In this document: positions 1-10,532 of the stretch, piece after piece
How the letters are laid out: every line of letters starts with the position of its first letter
How positions within the stretch are numbered: the stretch's first letter is position 1
Origin: Hormiphora californensis
Taxonomy: Eukaryota; Ctenophora; Tentaculata; Cydippida; Pleurobrachiidae
Direction: 5' to 3'
Assembly: GCA_020137815.1 (NCBI GenBank)
Contig: CM035351.1
Location: 151,438-215,437 of the forward strand
Length of the DNA: 64,000 bases
The notes under the pieces: generated by a model
The model's database searches: none
Told to the model about the DNA's origin: nothing
Seen by the model: only the letters and a program-made list of their open reading frames with translations
Made by a program: the position numbers and the translations under genes

Positions 1-512
1 ATGCGGCTATAATGCGTCTATAATGCGTCTATACTGCTTCCTTTTATATGCGACAAAGATGCGTTTATAGTTCGCCCAACTGCGCCTCAAATATCGCAGC
101 GTGCGTCTGAGTACGTCTATAGTGCTTCTTAAAAAAGCACGTTTTTTATAGACGCGGCGTCTATAAAAAGCGATTTGCGTTTATAATGCTTCTATCATGC
201 GTCTATATGGGTCTATGTAGCGTTTATGGTGCTGCTATAGTCAGTCTATAATGCGTCTATAGTGCGTCTATAAGGTGATTTTGGGGTGGGTAGTGCGCCT
301 ATAATGCGGCTATACTGCGTCGCGTCTATAAAAATGCGTTTATGTTGCTGTTATAATGCGTCTACATTGCGTCTATAGTGCTGCTTACGAAATTGCGTCT
401 ATATTGCGTGTGTCTATAATGCGTCTATAATGCGTTTATAATGCGTTTATAATGCGTCTATAGTACGTGGGTACTGCGTCTATAGTGCGATGCCCGCAAA
501 TGCAAAATTGCC
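1..512. repeat. Half of a foldback element (TGCGTCTATA repeats)
   Basis: The stretch is built from short variants of TGCGTCTATA(A/G) and ends with GCAAATGCAAAATTGCC. It repeats, in direct orientation, the right arm of the foldback element at 7245-9378, and is the reverse complement of that element's left arm. The window begins inside the element, so only one arm is visible. No gene is supported here. Confidence 0.85.
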
Positions 513-1102
513 TATTTCTTTTATAAACTGAAATATAAGTAATGTAGCCATTATATGCCTTCCCTCTAATTCTACATTTAAATACCCCTTTAAAATTTAA
601 ATACTCTGTACTCTACTACATACTTATCATGCCACTTTGTTTTTGGGGAGCGGTGGATTGAGGAAGGGAAATATGTCACCGGCCACTCTCTCTCTCTCTC
701 TCTCTCACAAAAATCAGAGATTTCGCGCTCAATCACATGATGTTTGCGACTATCATCACATGACTATGCAAATGCAAGTATAAAATCAGAATTCAGTACC
801 AATACTACAGTCACTAGTCAGCTAGATCGTGAGACTTCATCTTGGTCCTTACTCCTTATAAACCCGATAAACCAATGATTGTACTCAGGCATCACACTGA
901 AAATTTTGGGGTACCGTGCTATTTATATGGGAGTGGGTCTAAAAATTTGGGTGAGGAGACAGATAGTGTTCCCCCAACTCTCAAAAATTTGAAATTTGAA
1001 ATGTGGATGGGTCCCAACTTTTGGGTGTCTGTGACAGATAGATGTTCCCAAAAACGTCAAAAATGTGGGATTTTTTCGAAAAATAGGGGAGTGGGTCCCA
1101 AA
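513..1102. other. Non-coding stretch without a supported gene
   Basis: AT-rich sequence with a short CT run near 690-707 and G-rich words such as GTGGGTC repeated at about 930-1100. The 92-codon ORF at 842-1120 starts at a non-ATG codon, has no recognisable domain and runs into a MITE, so I do not call it a gene. Confidence 0.6.
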
Positions 1103-1105
1103 ATA

Positions 1106-2003
1106 CCTTACTCTCGTTAATTAAGCTCGCATATTTCAAGAAACTTTTAAATAAGAAACTTTTTTTCTAGGAAACTACAGGTGTATACAATCCAAAAACA
1201 AAAAGAATTTATCCTTTATTAAGAAGCTAAATAAGTTAGGGGTGTTCTATTTTGTTGTGGTGTCTCTGAATTGTGTGATTTACATTTGAAAAGTTTCTTA
1301 AAAAAAAGTTTCTTCCTAAAGCGTTTCTTAATAAACGAGAGTAAGGGGGACCACATACAGCACCGGTGCGAACTCCAGAACGTCGCACCACATACTGTCG
1401 GTGGAAACTTCAGTACAGTGAGTGTATGTGGTGCCTCTTACTGAACAATCAATAAAAACCTTCAAAACAAGCTAAAAACACGTAATTTTTTGTGAAATAT
1501 CTTCCTCTCACTAATACCGAACTCTCTCTACCTCCTTTTCTCTCTCTTGTTATGTTTATCTCCACTTATCTCTCTCTTATCTTTCCCGATTGCAGCACAT
1601 ATTTTCTCGATATGTCGGATAATCTCGCCCTTGTTCTAGGTGTGGCCCTTTCTGTCGTAGTGAGAGTGCGTGCGCCTCTTATTGGTTGCTGTGGTGTGGG
1701 TGTGTGTGTGTATTGTGAGATGCAGGTCTGTCATTGGCTAGTGCGCGCACGTGACCCCCACGTGACCTTTCAGTTCAGTACGAAGAGCACATACAGCACC
1801 GTACTGATCTTTTCTGAGCTAAGCTCACGTGAGATTGTGTACTGATAGTCCCACCGATATTTATCAGTAAGAGGCACCACATACGGCAGTGCGTACTGGA
1901 GTTTGCACCGAAAGTGCTGTATGTGCTAGTGAGAACTGAAGTTAGAGGCACCACATACGGCGGTGCGAATTTCAGTACAGTGCTGTATGTGGTCCCCCTA
2001 AGG
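1106..2003. mobile_element. Outer MITE, TA target site, interrupted by a second MITE
   Basis: The left end reads CCTTACTCTCGTTAATTAAG. The right end, once the nested insertion is removed, reads CGAGAGTAAGG, its reverse complement. TA flanks both ends (1104-1105 and 2004-2005). Internal inverted AAGAAACTTTT / AAAGTTTCTT words support a hairpin-forming non-autonomous DNA element of about 240 bp. The superfamily is not certain; a TA duplication fits Tc1/mariner-like elements. Confidence 0.7.
1345..1998. mobile_element. Nested MITE with 3-bp TAA target duplication
   Basis: Perfect terminal inverted repeats GGGGGACCACATACAGCAC and GTGCTGTATGTGGTCCCCC, flanked on both sides by TAA (1342-1344 and 1999-2001). 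The interior repeats the same word in both orientations (for example GGCACCACATACGGC). A TWA 3-bp duplication is typical of PIF/Harbinger elements, so that is the likely superfamily. No transposase ORF is present. It sits inside the end of the outer MITE. Confidence 0.8.
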
Positions 2004-2242
2004 TATGGGGTGTGAGTCAGTTAAAGGACGACCCCTAACTGTCAAAATCAAGGGGGGAAGGGGGTGTTTTCCATCTGGGACTGTTAGGGGCATGGATGTC
2101 TGATTAGATACTGTTAGGATGACCCCCTCCCCCCCCCCCCCTCTGCGTGCGATCTATTCCGCTTTTACCCACCCTAAGTTCAATTGTATATTTATTTCAA
2201 CATACTTCAATAGCATTAACAAAAGCATACTAAATGGGCACC

Positions 2243-3643
2243 ATGGGCCTTTCCGAGAATGCCCAGCTAGAAGCAGAAAAAGCTGTGTTTGAGAACATCA
2301 AGGCGTTTGTCAAAGAATCTGGGTTAACGACAGACAGTTTCTTTTCGGACACCCTTGCTTTTGCTAAAATAAAGATAACTGCGGCAGATGGGACCCACCT
2401 CAAAACATTTGATCTGACGGAGCTGCTACTTGCCGATGGTGTGGCACAGATACATTTTGAGGATACTGATAGGGACATCAACTTACTGATGAATATCGGA
2501 AGCAGCGAAATTAGGGACCACATCCTGGATGGTGATACACATCAACTGTGGAAGGATAACATTGAGCAAAACATGTTGATTGACATGTACAACGCTTCAT
2601 ACTCGATGTCATTTGTGTGGACCGATGGTACAGAGTCCTTTCGTCAAAACGACAAGATGATCCTGCGAACGTCGGTGCTCATCATTTGTGCCCTTGTATT
2701 GGGGTTTCTTTCCATCAGAGATTTGTGGAAGCATTATAGGAAGACCCCCGGTAAGTTACTGAGGTATGTGAGATGTTTTCGAGAAGGATGGCTGGTGTCA
2801 ATAGCTTTCCTCAGCTTCATATCTCATGTCGGTAACTTGCTTCCCTCACTCGGGAAGTCCTTCTCGTGGCTTAAAAAGGTCACACGGACGATCGATTTTA
2901 TCACCTTCTACGAGGGAGCATCACTCAAGTTTTTTACCTGTTGCATCTACATTTTCCAGACTGTGATGGTAGTGTTTCCATTCTACTTTCGATCCAACAA
3001 GTCTAAGCTATTGTTGACAATGGCCAACACGATGACTGGAGTTGCGGTTACCTTGGTTACCATACCTCTGCCAGTTATAGTGGGATACATTAAGATCACG
3101 AGGGTATCCAGTTGCAATGATGTCGCTAACCTTAGCCAGCACGTTCAAGTAACGAACGCCATTCTATTTGCAATATTTGTCGTTGGTGCCTCTGTAACAA
3201 GTATGGCATATATGCTGATGTACTGGCTTTCCAATAGGAAGGAGGGCGATGAGGTGCAGGTTGCTAGGCAACAGAATGCAGAAAACACTGAGGAGACGCT
3301 TCTAAAGACGATCGTGGAAGCAGTGACAAACATCGTTCTGATATACTACACAGTGCAACATCATCTTGACATCGCAACATTCCACAAGCAACGATCCAAG
3401 GTGACTGACTGTATATCTGTCGATCCAGTGTTTTCTACCGTGGCCACCCAACCGGCTAGCTTTGATGCTCTCTTGGCTCAGCAGGGAGTCACTGCTATTA
3501 TTTGCTCGATAGTGCCTCGTATTCGCAAGTTACTCAAGAAGTTTTGGGTCAGAGGTATGGTTACAGGAGACAAAGGTGACGAGGGATCAGGTGATGGCAT
3601 ATCAGTTCAACAGAGTTCAGATACTACCCCGCCGAACAATTAA
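2243..3643 (+). CDS. Intronless multi-pass membrane protein, family not recognised
   Basis: One uninterrupted ORF of about 466 residues. Two in-frame ATGs lie nine bases apart (2234 and 2243). I prefer the second because CACCATGG is a perfect Kozak context. Residues below are numbered from the first ATG. Residues 1-140 form a soluble, mildly acidic region with no signal peptide. Hydrophobic segments follow at about 143-161, 185-205, 231-252, 262-287 and 307-331, with weaker ones near 357-374 and 415-430. That gives five clear and possibly seven membrane passes. The tail is hydrophilic with a Gly/Asp/Ser-rich end. I see no DRY or NPxxY signature, so a GPCR is possible but not shown. No neighbour suggests a function. 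An AATAAA signal lies at 3913-3918. Confidence 0.7.
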   Translation: MGLSENAQLEAEKAVFENIKAFVKESGLTTDSFFSDTLAFAKIKITAADGTHLKTFDLTELLLADGVAQIHFEDTDRDINLLMNIGSSEIRDHILDGDTHQLWKDNIEQNMLIDMYNASYSMSFVWTDGTESFRQNDKMILRTSVLIICALVLGFLSIRDLWKHYRKTPGKLLRYVRCFREGWLVSIAFLSFISHVGNLLPSLGKSFSWLKKVTRTIDFITFYEGASLKFFTCCIYIFQTVMVVFPFYFRSNKSKLLLTMANTMTGVAVTLVTIPLPVIVGYIKITRVSSCNDVANLSQHVQVTNAILFAIFVVGASVTSMAYMLMYWLSNRKEGDEVQVARQQNAENTEETLLKTIVEAVTNIVLIYYTVQHHLDIATFHKQRSKVTDCISVDPVFSTVATQPASFDALLAQQGVTAIICSIVPRIRKLLKKFWVRGMVTGDKGDEGSGDGISVQQSSDTTPPNN

Positions 3644-4376
3644 ATGCTAAGTTTTAAGTGCTGTTTAATGCAGTTTTTTCAACTACAGCGTTTAAATATT
3701 TATTGAGAAACTGAGACTCCAAGATGCATGGAGTGGGTGCTACTGGGGGAACTCCAAACTGGTCTCGCGTGTGTTAGCGTGGGTTCAGGCATTCAGGAAA
3801 ACGACGTTGATTCAGGTGTTTAAATAGCTATAGTGGCCCCCATTCCAAGCTTTATGATGTCGCGGACGGTGACACCAGCCCGTCAAGGTTGGCACAGCAG
3901 TGAGAGTCCAAGAATAAATAAAGACCATATTGTGACGATTTCCGTGGAAGAGACTTGATACTTTTCTGAGATACAATTAAGAAATTCGGCGTGAACGGCT
4001 ATGCCTGAGTGAGTACTAACAGAATGGGTAAACTCTACTAAAGTAAAACTGGTTTTCACTCTACTGGACATTCTAAATGAAAGCAAAGTTTAGCTGAAAT
4101 TAGAGCTGAAATTAGAGGATGTGACTGTTCTAATTATCAACTCTACTACTTTATAATATGTAAGATATCTTGGTTTCGTGTCTTTGTAGGTTAGGGGAAA
4201 TGATTTATGTGAGGTGAGATGATTTGGAAAGGTGTAACTAAGATGCAAATGATGCAACTAAGGTGTAACTCTGCTCAATCATTGAATAATGCAGCACCAT
4301 TTGGCCCTTGAGATTGAACTGAGTTACACCAGTACACCTGATGATTTTCTAAAGTTTTACTTGCCATTGTTTGTAT
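3644..4376. other. 3' flank and intergenic sequence
   Basis: AT-rich sequence with an AATAAA/AATAAAG polyadenylation word at 3913-3922, which would suit the membrane-protein gene upstream. I see no other gene. The small minus-strand ORF at 3883-4086 has no recognisable features. Confidence 0.5.
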
Positions 4377-4591
4377 GGTGGGCGGACTCTAGTGCTAACG
4401 GACTCTATATCTAAACCCAAGGAGGACTCTATATCTAACCCTAATCTTTACACTAAACCCTAACCTCGAACCCAAATAACAGCCCTAACACTTCTAAACG
4501 AGTATAGAGGTACAGCAAACTCTCGTTTCCGGCCTAACGGCCGAAATCTCGAGTTCGCTTTTCGTGATTTTAGCACTAGAGTCCGCCCACC
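4377..4591. mobile_element. MITE copy 1 of a Mutator-like family (deleted, 215 bp) with 9-bp target duplication
   Basis: Terminal inverted repeats GGTGGGCGGACTCTAGTGCT and its complement AGCACTAGAGTCCGCCCACC. The 9-bp word TGTTTGTAT is present at both flanks (4368-4376 and 4592-4600). It shares the core word with CTAACGGCCGAAATCTCGAG with the 580-bp copies at 7663 and 61025 but lacks about 365 bp of the interior. A 9-bp duplication with G-rich termini fits Mutator/MULE-type elements. It interrupts a lectin-domain coding exon. Confidence 0.9.
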
Positions 4592-5074
4592 TGTTTGTAT
4601 CCACTATAACTTCCGCAAAAACTATATATCCTGTGGCTTTCTGCAAAACTATTGCATCTCCTTTGCCGTGACACAAAAATGTGTAAATATGGTCAATCTG
4701 GGTGAGACCTGAGGAGATCTGGAGGGTTCCACATAACTTCTGGGGAGATCCAACAGCAAAAACAGACACTTGTGGTTTGTTTTGGCCTTTTATACAAGTA
4801 TTCCAATTAGACATAGAATCCTGGCACCATCTCCTTTGTTTAGAATCTGGCCACCAATCAGTGTAAAAGATGTAGTAAATAGTGACTCTGTGGATGTAAT
4901 GTAGGCCCCCTAGATCCATATCAACCCAAACTGATCCATCAGAAGGGGAGGCAAGACTAATGGTCGAGATATCTTGATCTATGAAGAGAGCAGGAGGTCG
5001 GCCAGGATCAAATGCCTTTGAAATAGAAACATTTGTAGGGTAAATCTGGCCAGGATTCAAGGATAGCTTTGGAC
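4494..5074 (-). CDS. Exon of a fucolectin/F5-8 type C-like lectin domain protein, end altered by a MITE
   Basis: On the minus strand an acceptor (ATTTCACAAACAG) ends at 5075, and an open frame follows with no in-frame ATG needed. The order of features matches the fucolectin/F5-8C fold: a start like PTNVSISKAF, an acidic ligand-loop region, the strand VWVDMDLGGLHYIHRVTIYY, paired cysteines (RWCQDS, NTC, LCG, FLC), and a final strand YIVFAEVIVDT. Such domains bind sugars or lipids in secreted invertebrate proteins. At 4591 the frame runs into the MITE and about 30 foreign residues follow to a stop at 4494. Before insertion the frame would have met a stop or a GTAAAA donor within four codons. 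Other exons of this gene are not visible; it may be a fragment or a pseudogene. Confidence 0.65.
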
Positions 5075-5098
5075 CTGTTTGTGAAATTGTGGTTAATG

Positions 5099-5215
<117 letters not shown>

Positions 5216-5851
5216 AGGGCTGTTGATAAATTCCTAGTATTGCTAAGCTGTCGTTTTTCAAATTAGTTGTCATTTGCGCTGGCAAGCGCAAAGTTGACCA
5301 TCCCCTCCCCCCAGCCGCGCGTGCCAGAGTGCAGTATGTACTATTATTTATTACTTTAGTTACACTTACCAAGCAATGCTTCAACCATACCAAATATTAT
5401 GAGGAGATACAACATAGCTTCAAGTAAAACACACCCGAGTGGTCAGCGGTATGAAAATAACAAAAGGAAAATAAACGGAGGTTGAGACCAGGAAGGAAAA
5501 GTATTACAGTTGAGAAGCATTGACAAAAAGAAATAAGGGGATCATTGCTCTCTATACATTTCTCTCTATATTTGAGGTGGCCCATTCGAATGGGATCATG
5601 AACTATATATACACACACACATACACAGCACAATGTTCCAGTTCATACATTTTCAGTTTTAACATGACAAGTCCCACGTTTACTGAAACAATTGTTGTTC
5701 ATGCCTATTAATATCAACATCCCTTGTTTTCAGTGCTATTTGGGGAGGCAAGCTGGATATCCATGACAGTGGTGGAGAGGATCTGCTTTTTTCTCACCAT
5801 GACAACCAGATTCTACAAGCGGAGAGTCACTCAGCTTGTAAACAATGGGTA
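5216..5851. other. Intergenic sequence, no supported gene
   Basis: Contains the word GCGCTGGCAAGCGCAAAG near 5277, which recurs near 52291 and 50730 and looks like the end of a dispersed element. It also has a short CA run near 5610. The short ORFs on both strands have no recognisable domains. Confidence 0.5.
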
Positions 5852-7043
5852 GGGTAGAAAGGGGTAAAATGGCACACTTTCTAACGTTTTAGGTTCTAAA
5901 ATACTCAATTTATACAGCAAGGAGAAAAATATATATATATATAGGCTATCCAATGAAACGTTTTCCTTTCAGACGAGCTAAATTTTAAAATCTGAAAGTT
6001 TTATTTAATAGCTTAATTAATCAATTCAAAAAGTTTGGTAGGGCTTTTTTTGGAAATTTTGCACTGGGGTAAAATGGTCCAGCCAATAGCATTGCTCGAT
6101 TTTTATCACGTGCCTGGTGTTGTTAGAGCACTGGGGTAAAATGGTCCATGTTATCTTCAGTAATTTCTGTGTGTGTGTGTGTGTGGCTCTAGGTTATAGC
6201 GTACCAAACTCTGCCGCACGACAGAACGGTGTTGCAACCTGTCATAAAGTCTGTGGTCTGTATGAAAGATAGTAGCTAAAATATCACGCTCAAAATTACA
6301 CCAAAATCAAACAAAATTTCTCTGATATTCTAACTGTTTGTGGTCTGTATTCGGGCACTCTCACGCAAGCTTTATGTCCTGTCAGCTTCTGAGTCTGGAA
6401 CAAGGTAACGTTTTGCCTTTGAGAGAGTCTTGAGTTTGGTTTAGTCTGGATCAAGGTAACGTTTTGCCTTTGAGAGTGTCTTGAGTTTAGTTTGGTCTGG
6501 AACAAGGTAACGTTTTGCCTTTGAGAATTTCTTGAGTTTGGGTCTGGAATCCCGATGTTTACCGTGTTTTGAATAGTAAATTACATTCAAAATATAAACT
6601 TTACACAATCTGTGAACAGACAATACGGACAGGTGAACTTACAGAATTTACCCCAGTGTGCTGGACCATTTTACCCCAGTTGGTATCACGTGGTATTGGA
6701 GGCTCGATTTCATTGGTCCCAGGGTGAACCATTTTACCCCAGTGAGGGTGAACCATTTTACCCCAGTTTGACTAATTTGACAATTTAATCAACTTAATAG
6801 TGGGTTTTTTGAAAAATTTTTATACCAAGTTTTAGAAGGATAAAAACCCTAACTGGCAGTTTTTGCAAAATTAAAATCGGCCAACTCAAACAGAAATTAC
6901 AGCAGTTTTAAAGCAAAAATTCGGAACAGAACGAGCAGGTCTCCGCTGGAGAAAAAGTCACGTGACTACATGTAATAACTATGACCATTTTACCCCATAC
7001 ATGTGCCATTTTACCCCGTGTGCCATTTTACCCCTTTCTACCC
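5852..7043. mobile_element. Non-autonomous DNA transposon, TA target site, 1.19 kb
   Basis: Terminal inverted repeats GGGTAGAAAGGGGTAAAATG and CATTTTACCCCTTTCTACCC, flanked by TA on both sides. The motif GGGGTAAAATGG occurs several times near both ends in opposite orientations. The interior holds a roughly 50-60 bp tandem repeat (about 6395-6545, word GTAACGTTTTGCCTTTGAGA, three copies). No transposase ORF is seen. The TA duplication suggests a Tc1/mariner-like MITE. Confidence 0.8.
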
Positions 7044-7244
7044 TAAACAAAATAACTTAGAGTTGACCACCTATTTACCGTTCCCCCGAGCAGCCCGGTC
7101 TAATCGTAGTATCTTACTCTGTTAATTTATTTCTCTCCCTCTCTTCTTTCAGCTCTTGCACTTCCTGTCTCTCTCCCACCTTCAATTAAGTTCGTAAACC
7201 ATATCCCCCGTTCCAGGTTAACTATTTCATCCACACCGGACATC

Positions 7245-9378
7245 GGCAATTTTGCATTTGCGGGCATCGCACTATAGACGCAGTACCCACGTACTATAGA
7301 CGCATTATAAACGCATTATAAACGCATTATAGACGCATTATAGACACACGCAATATAGACGCAATTTCGTAAGCAGCACTATAGACGCAATATAGACGCA
7401 TTATAACAGCAATATAAACGCATTTTTATAGACGCGACGCAGTATAGCCGCATTATAGGCGCACTACCCACCCCAAAATCACCTTATAGACGCACTATAG
7501 ACGCATTATAGACTGACTATAGCAACACCATAAACACTACATAGACCCATATAGACGCATGATAGCAGCATTATAGACGCAAATCGCTTTTTATAGACGC
7601 CGCGTCTATAAAAAACGTGCTTTTTTAAGAAGCACTATAGACGTACTTCAGGCTACAGTGCGGGTGGGCGGACTCTAGTGCTAACGGACTCTTTATCTAA
7701 ATCCAAGGCGGACTCTATATCTAAAAACGGACTCTTTATCTACAGTTAGATTTTGAAAAAAGTTTAGATAAAGAGTCCTCCCTGTGTAGACTTTTTAGAT
7801 AAAGAGTCCGCCCTGTGTAGAATTTTTAGACATAGAGTCCTCTAGTACATTTTGGCGCCAAATCCTCCAACCCGGACTCTATGTCTAAAATCCTAACCCA
7901 ACCCAAAACCTAACCCTAACACTAACCCTAACCCTAACCTCGAACCCAAATAACGGCCCTAACACTTCTAAATTAGTATAGGGGTAGAGCAAACTCTCGT
8001 TTCCGGCCTAACGGCCGAAATCTCGAGTTCGCGGCGAAAGGCGGACTCTATATCTAATTTAGATTTATGTAGATATAGAGTCCACTTTGTTTAGACTTTT
8101 TAGATAAAGAGTCCGCCCTGTGTAGACTTTTTAGATAAAGAGTCCTCCTAGAGTTTAGAATTATTTGGACTCTTTATCTAAATTTAAATTTAGATATAGA
8201 GTCCTCTTTAGACTTAGAGTGTAGCACTAGAGTCCGCACACCTACAGTGCGATATTTGAGGCGCAGTTGGGCGTTTTATAAACGCATTTTTGTCGCATAT
8301 AAAAGGAAGCAGTATAGACGCATTATAGACGCATTATAGCCGCATGTGTGCGAAATCGATAAAGACGCAATATAGACGCAAAATAAGAAGGAGAGGGAGG
8401 GAGAGGGAAGGAGGGAGGGAGAGGGAAGGAGAGGGAAAGAGGGAAAGAGAGGGAGGGACTGAGGGAGGGATACAGGGACAGAGACAGACGGATAAAGACC
8501 TGAGACAGAAGGACAGAGTAAGATGGAAAGAGAGTAAGATGGAAAGAGAGTGATATATAGGGACGGAGTGAGACAGAAAAAGACAGAGATGGAAACAAAC
8601 GGACAGAGACAGACGGACGGACAAACACGCGCTTACTATCTCCCTCTCTGTCTCACTCTCTCTCCATCTTAATCTCTCTCCATCTTACTCTGTCCGTCTG
8701 TTTCAGATCTGTGTCCATCTGTCTCTGTCTGATCTGTCTCTGTATCCCTCCCTCTTTCCCTCTCCTTCCCTCTCCCTCCCTCCCTCCCTCCCTCCCTCCC
8801 TCTAGTCTCTCTCCCTCTCCTTCTTATTTTGCGTCTATATTGCGTCTTTATCGATTTCGCACACATGCGGCTATAATGCGTCTATAATGCGTCTATACTG
8901 CTTCGTTTTATATGCGACAAAAATGCGTTTATAGTTCGCCCAACTGCGCCTCAAATATCGCAGCGTGCGTCTGAGTACGTCTATAGTGCTTCTTAAAAAA
9001 ACACGTTTTTTATAGACGCGGCGTCTATAAAAAGCGATTTGCGTCTATAATGCTTCTATCATGCGTCTATATGGGTCTATGTAGCGTTTATGGTGCTGCT
9101 ATAGTCAGTCTATAATGCGTCTATAGTGCGTCTATAAGGTGATTTTGGGGTGGGTAGTGCGCCTATAATGCGGCTATACTGCGTCGCGTCTATAAAAATG
9201 CGTTTATATTGCTGTTATAATGCGTCTATATTGCGTCTATAGTGCTGCTTACGAAATTGCGTCTATATTGCGTGTGTCTATAATGCGTCTATAATGCGTT
9301 TATAATGCGTTTATAATATGCGTCTATAGTACGTGGGTACTGCGTCTATAGTGCGATGCCCGCAAATGCAAAATTGCC
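7245..9378. mobile_element. Foldback element with long inverted arms, carrying an inserted MITE
   Basis: The left arm (from GGCAATTTTGCATTTGCGGG) and the right arm (to CCCGCAAATGCAAAATTGCC) are reverse complements over several hundred bases. Both are built from GCGTCTATA-type repeats. They surround a GA-rich/CT-rich core (about 8385-8830) that is itself nearly palindromic. Without the MITE and its duplication it is about 1.55 kb. The core ORFs are low-complexity artefacts. Target duplication is not clear. The arms would fold into a very long hairpin, as in foldback-type elements. Confidence 0.85.
7663..8242. mobile_element. MITE copy 2, full length 580 bp, 9-bp target duplication TACAGTGCG
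   Basis: Ends GGTGGGCGGACTCT and AGAGTCCGCACACC, flanked by TACAGTGCG at 7654-7662 and 8243-8251. The empty site is visible in the other arm copies (around 85-120 and 8950-8985). The interior alternates ACTCTTTATCTAAA-type words with a telomere-like run of CCTAACCCTAACC and the shared word TTTCCGGCCTAACGGCCGAA. No coding capacity. Length equals the copy at 61025-61604, which lies in the opposite orientation. Confidence 0.93.
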
Positions 9379-9551
9379 CACATTATATAACTGATTTATT
9401 TGACGGGGGAGTTATATTGTGTATAGAAATTTGTTGTTTGTAATGTTTTAAAACTGTATCACCAAATTCAGCTGTATTGAACTTCGTATGGTGCAGTGAG
9501 GGACTTTAGTGAGAATTAAACTGAGAATGTGTGTGATGGGTATCAAGGAAA

Positions 9552-9828
9552 GGGTCACCACACACCAAAGTTAAAATTAAAATTAAAATTTTGATTTTAA
9601 ACCCGCACACATCAGCGGCCGTTAAAATTTCTCTCCCTTATTCTAAAAGTAACAATCTCGCGCGCGATTTTAACGGCGTGTTAAAATTTTGTCATCCAAC
9701 GCGACCGTCAAAATCGTGCGTGAGATTGTTACTTTTAGAATGGGGAGAGAAATTTTAACGGCCGCTGGTGTGTGCGGGTTTAAAATCAAAATTTTAATTT
9801 TAATTTTAACTTTGGTGTGTGGTGACCC
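9552..9828. mobile_element. Palindromic MITE, copy 1
   Basis: Nearly perfect palindrome with ends GGGTCACCACACACCAAAG and CTTTGGTGTGTGGTGACCC. A second copy is at 33603-33886. Both contain AAAATTAAAATTAAAATTTT-type words and GCGGCCGTTAAAATTTCTC in both arms. The target duplication is not resolvable by eye. The ORF read through it is not a gene. Confidence 0.85.
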
Positions 9829-10351
9829 AAAAGGGCCTATAAAAACCAAGATTGAGGGGGTCGCACCAGGTGTCTATATGTCACCAAAAGGAAAAGGGCC
9901 TATAAAAAACTTGATCCTCCGCGGATCTGTCAGGCCAATGCTCTGACCACAGTTCTCGCGGGCCAATGCTCTGACAGCCGCGGATGACCTTTAGACCTTT
10001 GTCATGGATCTGTCAGAGCATAGGCCTGACGGCTGACCCTATTCGAGAACTGTGGTCAGAGCATAGGCCTGACGGCTGACCCTATTCGAGAACTGTGGTC
10101 AGAGCATTGGCCTGACAATTAGGATAAATTGGTCATGGTCTGTAGTTCGTAGTCGTAGAGAGCAAGGAAAGATTGAATAATAATAATATTAACTGTCCAG
10201 AGCTGCGCAGAGCTGCGCAGAGCTGTGTTTTGCTCTAGATTCTTCTATCTACTATAGACTAGATCATAGATTGTCTTGTCTAATCGATAGGGCATTAACA
10301 CAGAATCACCGAGATAGATGGAGGGTTAATATCTTTTCTAGCTTAGCAGGA
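9829..10351. repeat. Dispersed short repeats with GGCCAATGCTCTGAC words
   Basis: The words CAGGCCAATGCTCTGACCAC and AGAACTGTGGTCAGAGCAT occur several times in both orientations between 9930 and 10110. The same words recur at about 27045-27135 on the far side of the retroelement. This may be another foldback-type element. No gene is seen. Confidence 0.6.
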
Positions 10352-10460
10352 TCTCTACGCTACGAACTGCAGTACATACCGTGACAAGTTAGCGAAGCTA
10401 ATGTTGTTAACAACAATAGCTTCGCTAACTGGTCACGGTATGTACTGCAGTTCGTAGAGA
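10352..10460. repeat. Perfect-arm inverted repeat (hairpin)
   Basis: Arms of about 45 bases (TACGAACTGCAGTACATACC and its complement) enclose GTTGTTAACAAC and pair across 10352-10460. It is likely a small palindromic element lying just outside the retroelement. Confidence 0.8.
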
Positions 10461-10532
10461 AAGGTGTATGGATAACAATGTTATCAATCCACTTTCTCTC
10501 CCTCTCCTAGCTCCTGTCTCCTGGGGTTATAA

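Noticed and set aside
7880-7960. A true telomere or chromosome end
   Set aside because: The CCCTAA run is only a few units long, is inside a 580-bp MITE, and recurs in the copy at 61320-61360.
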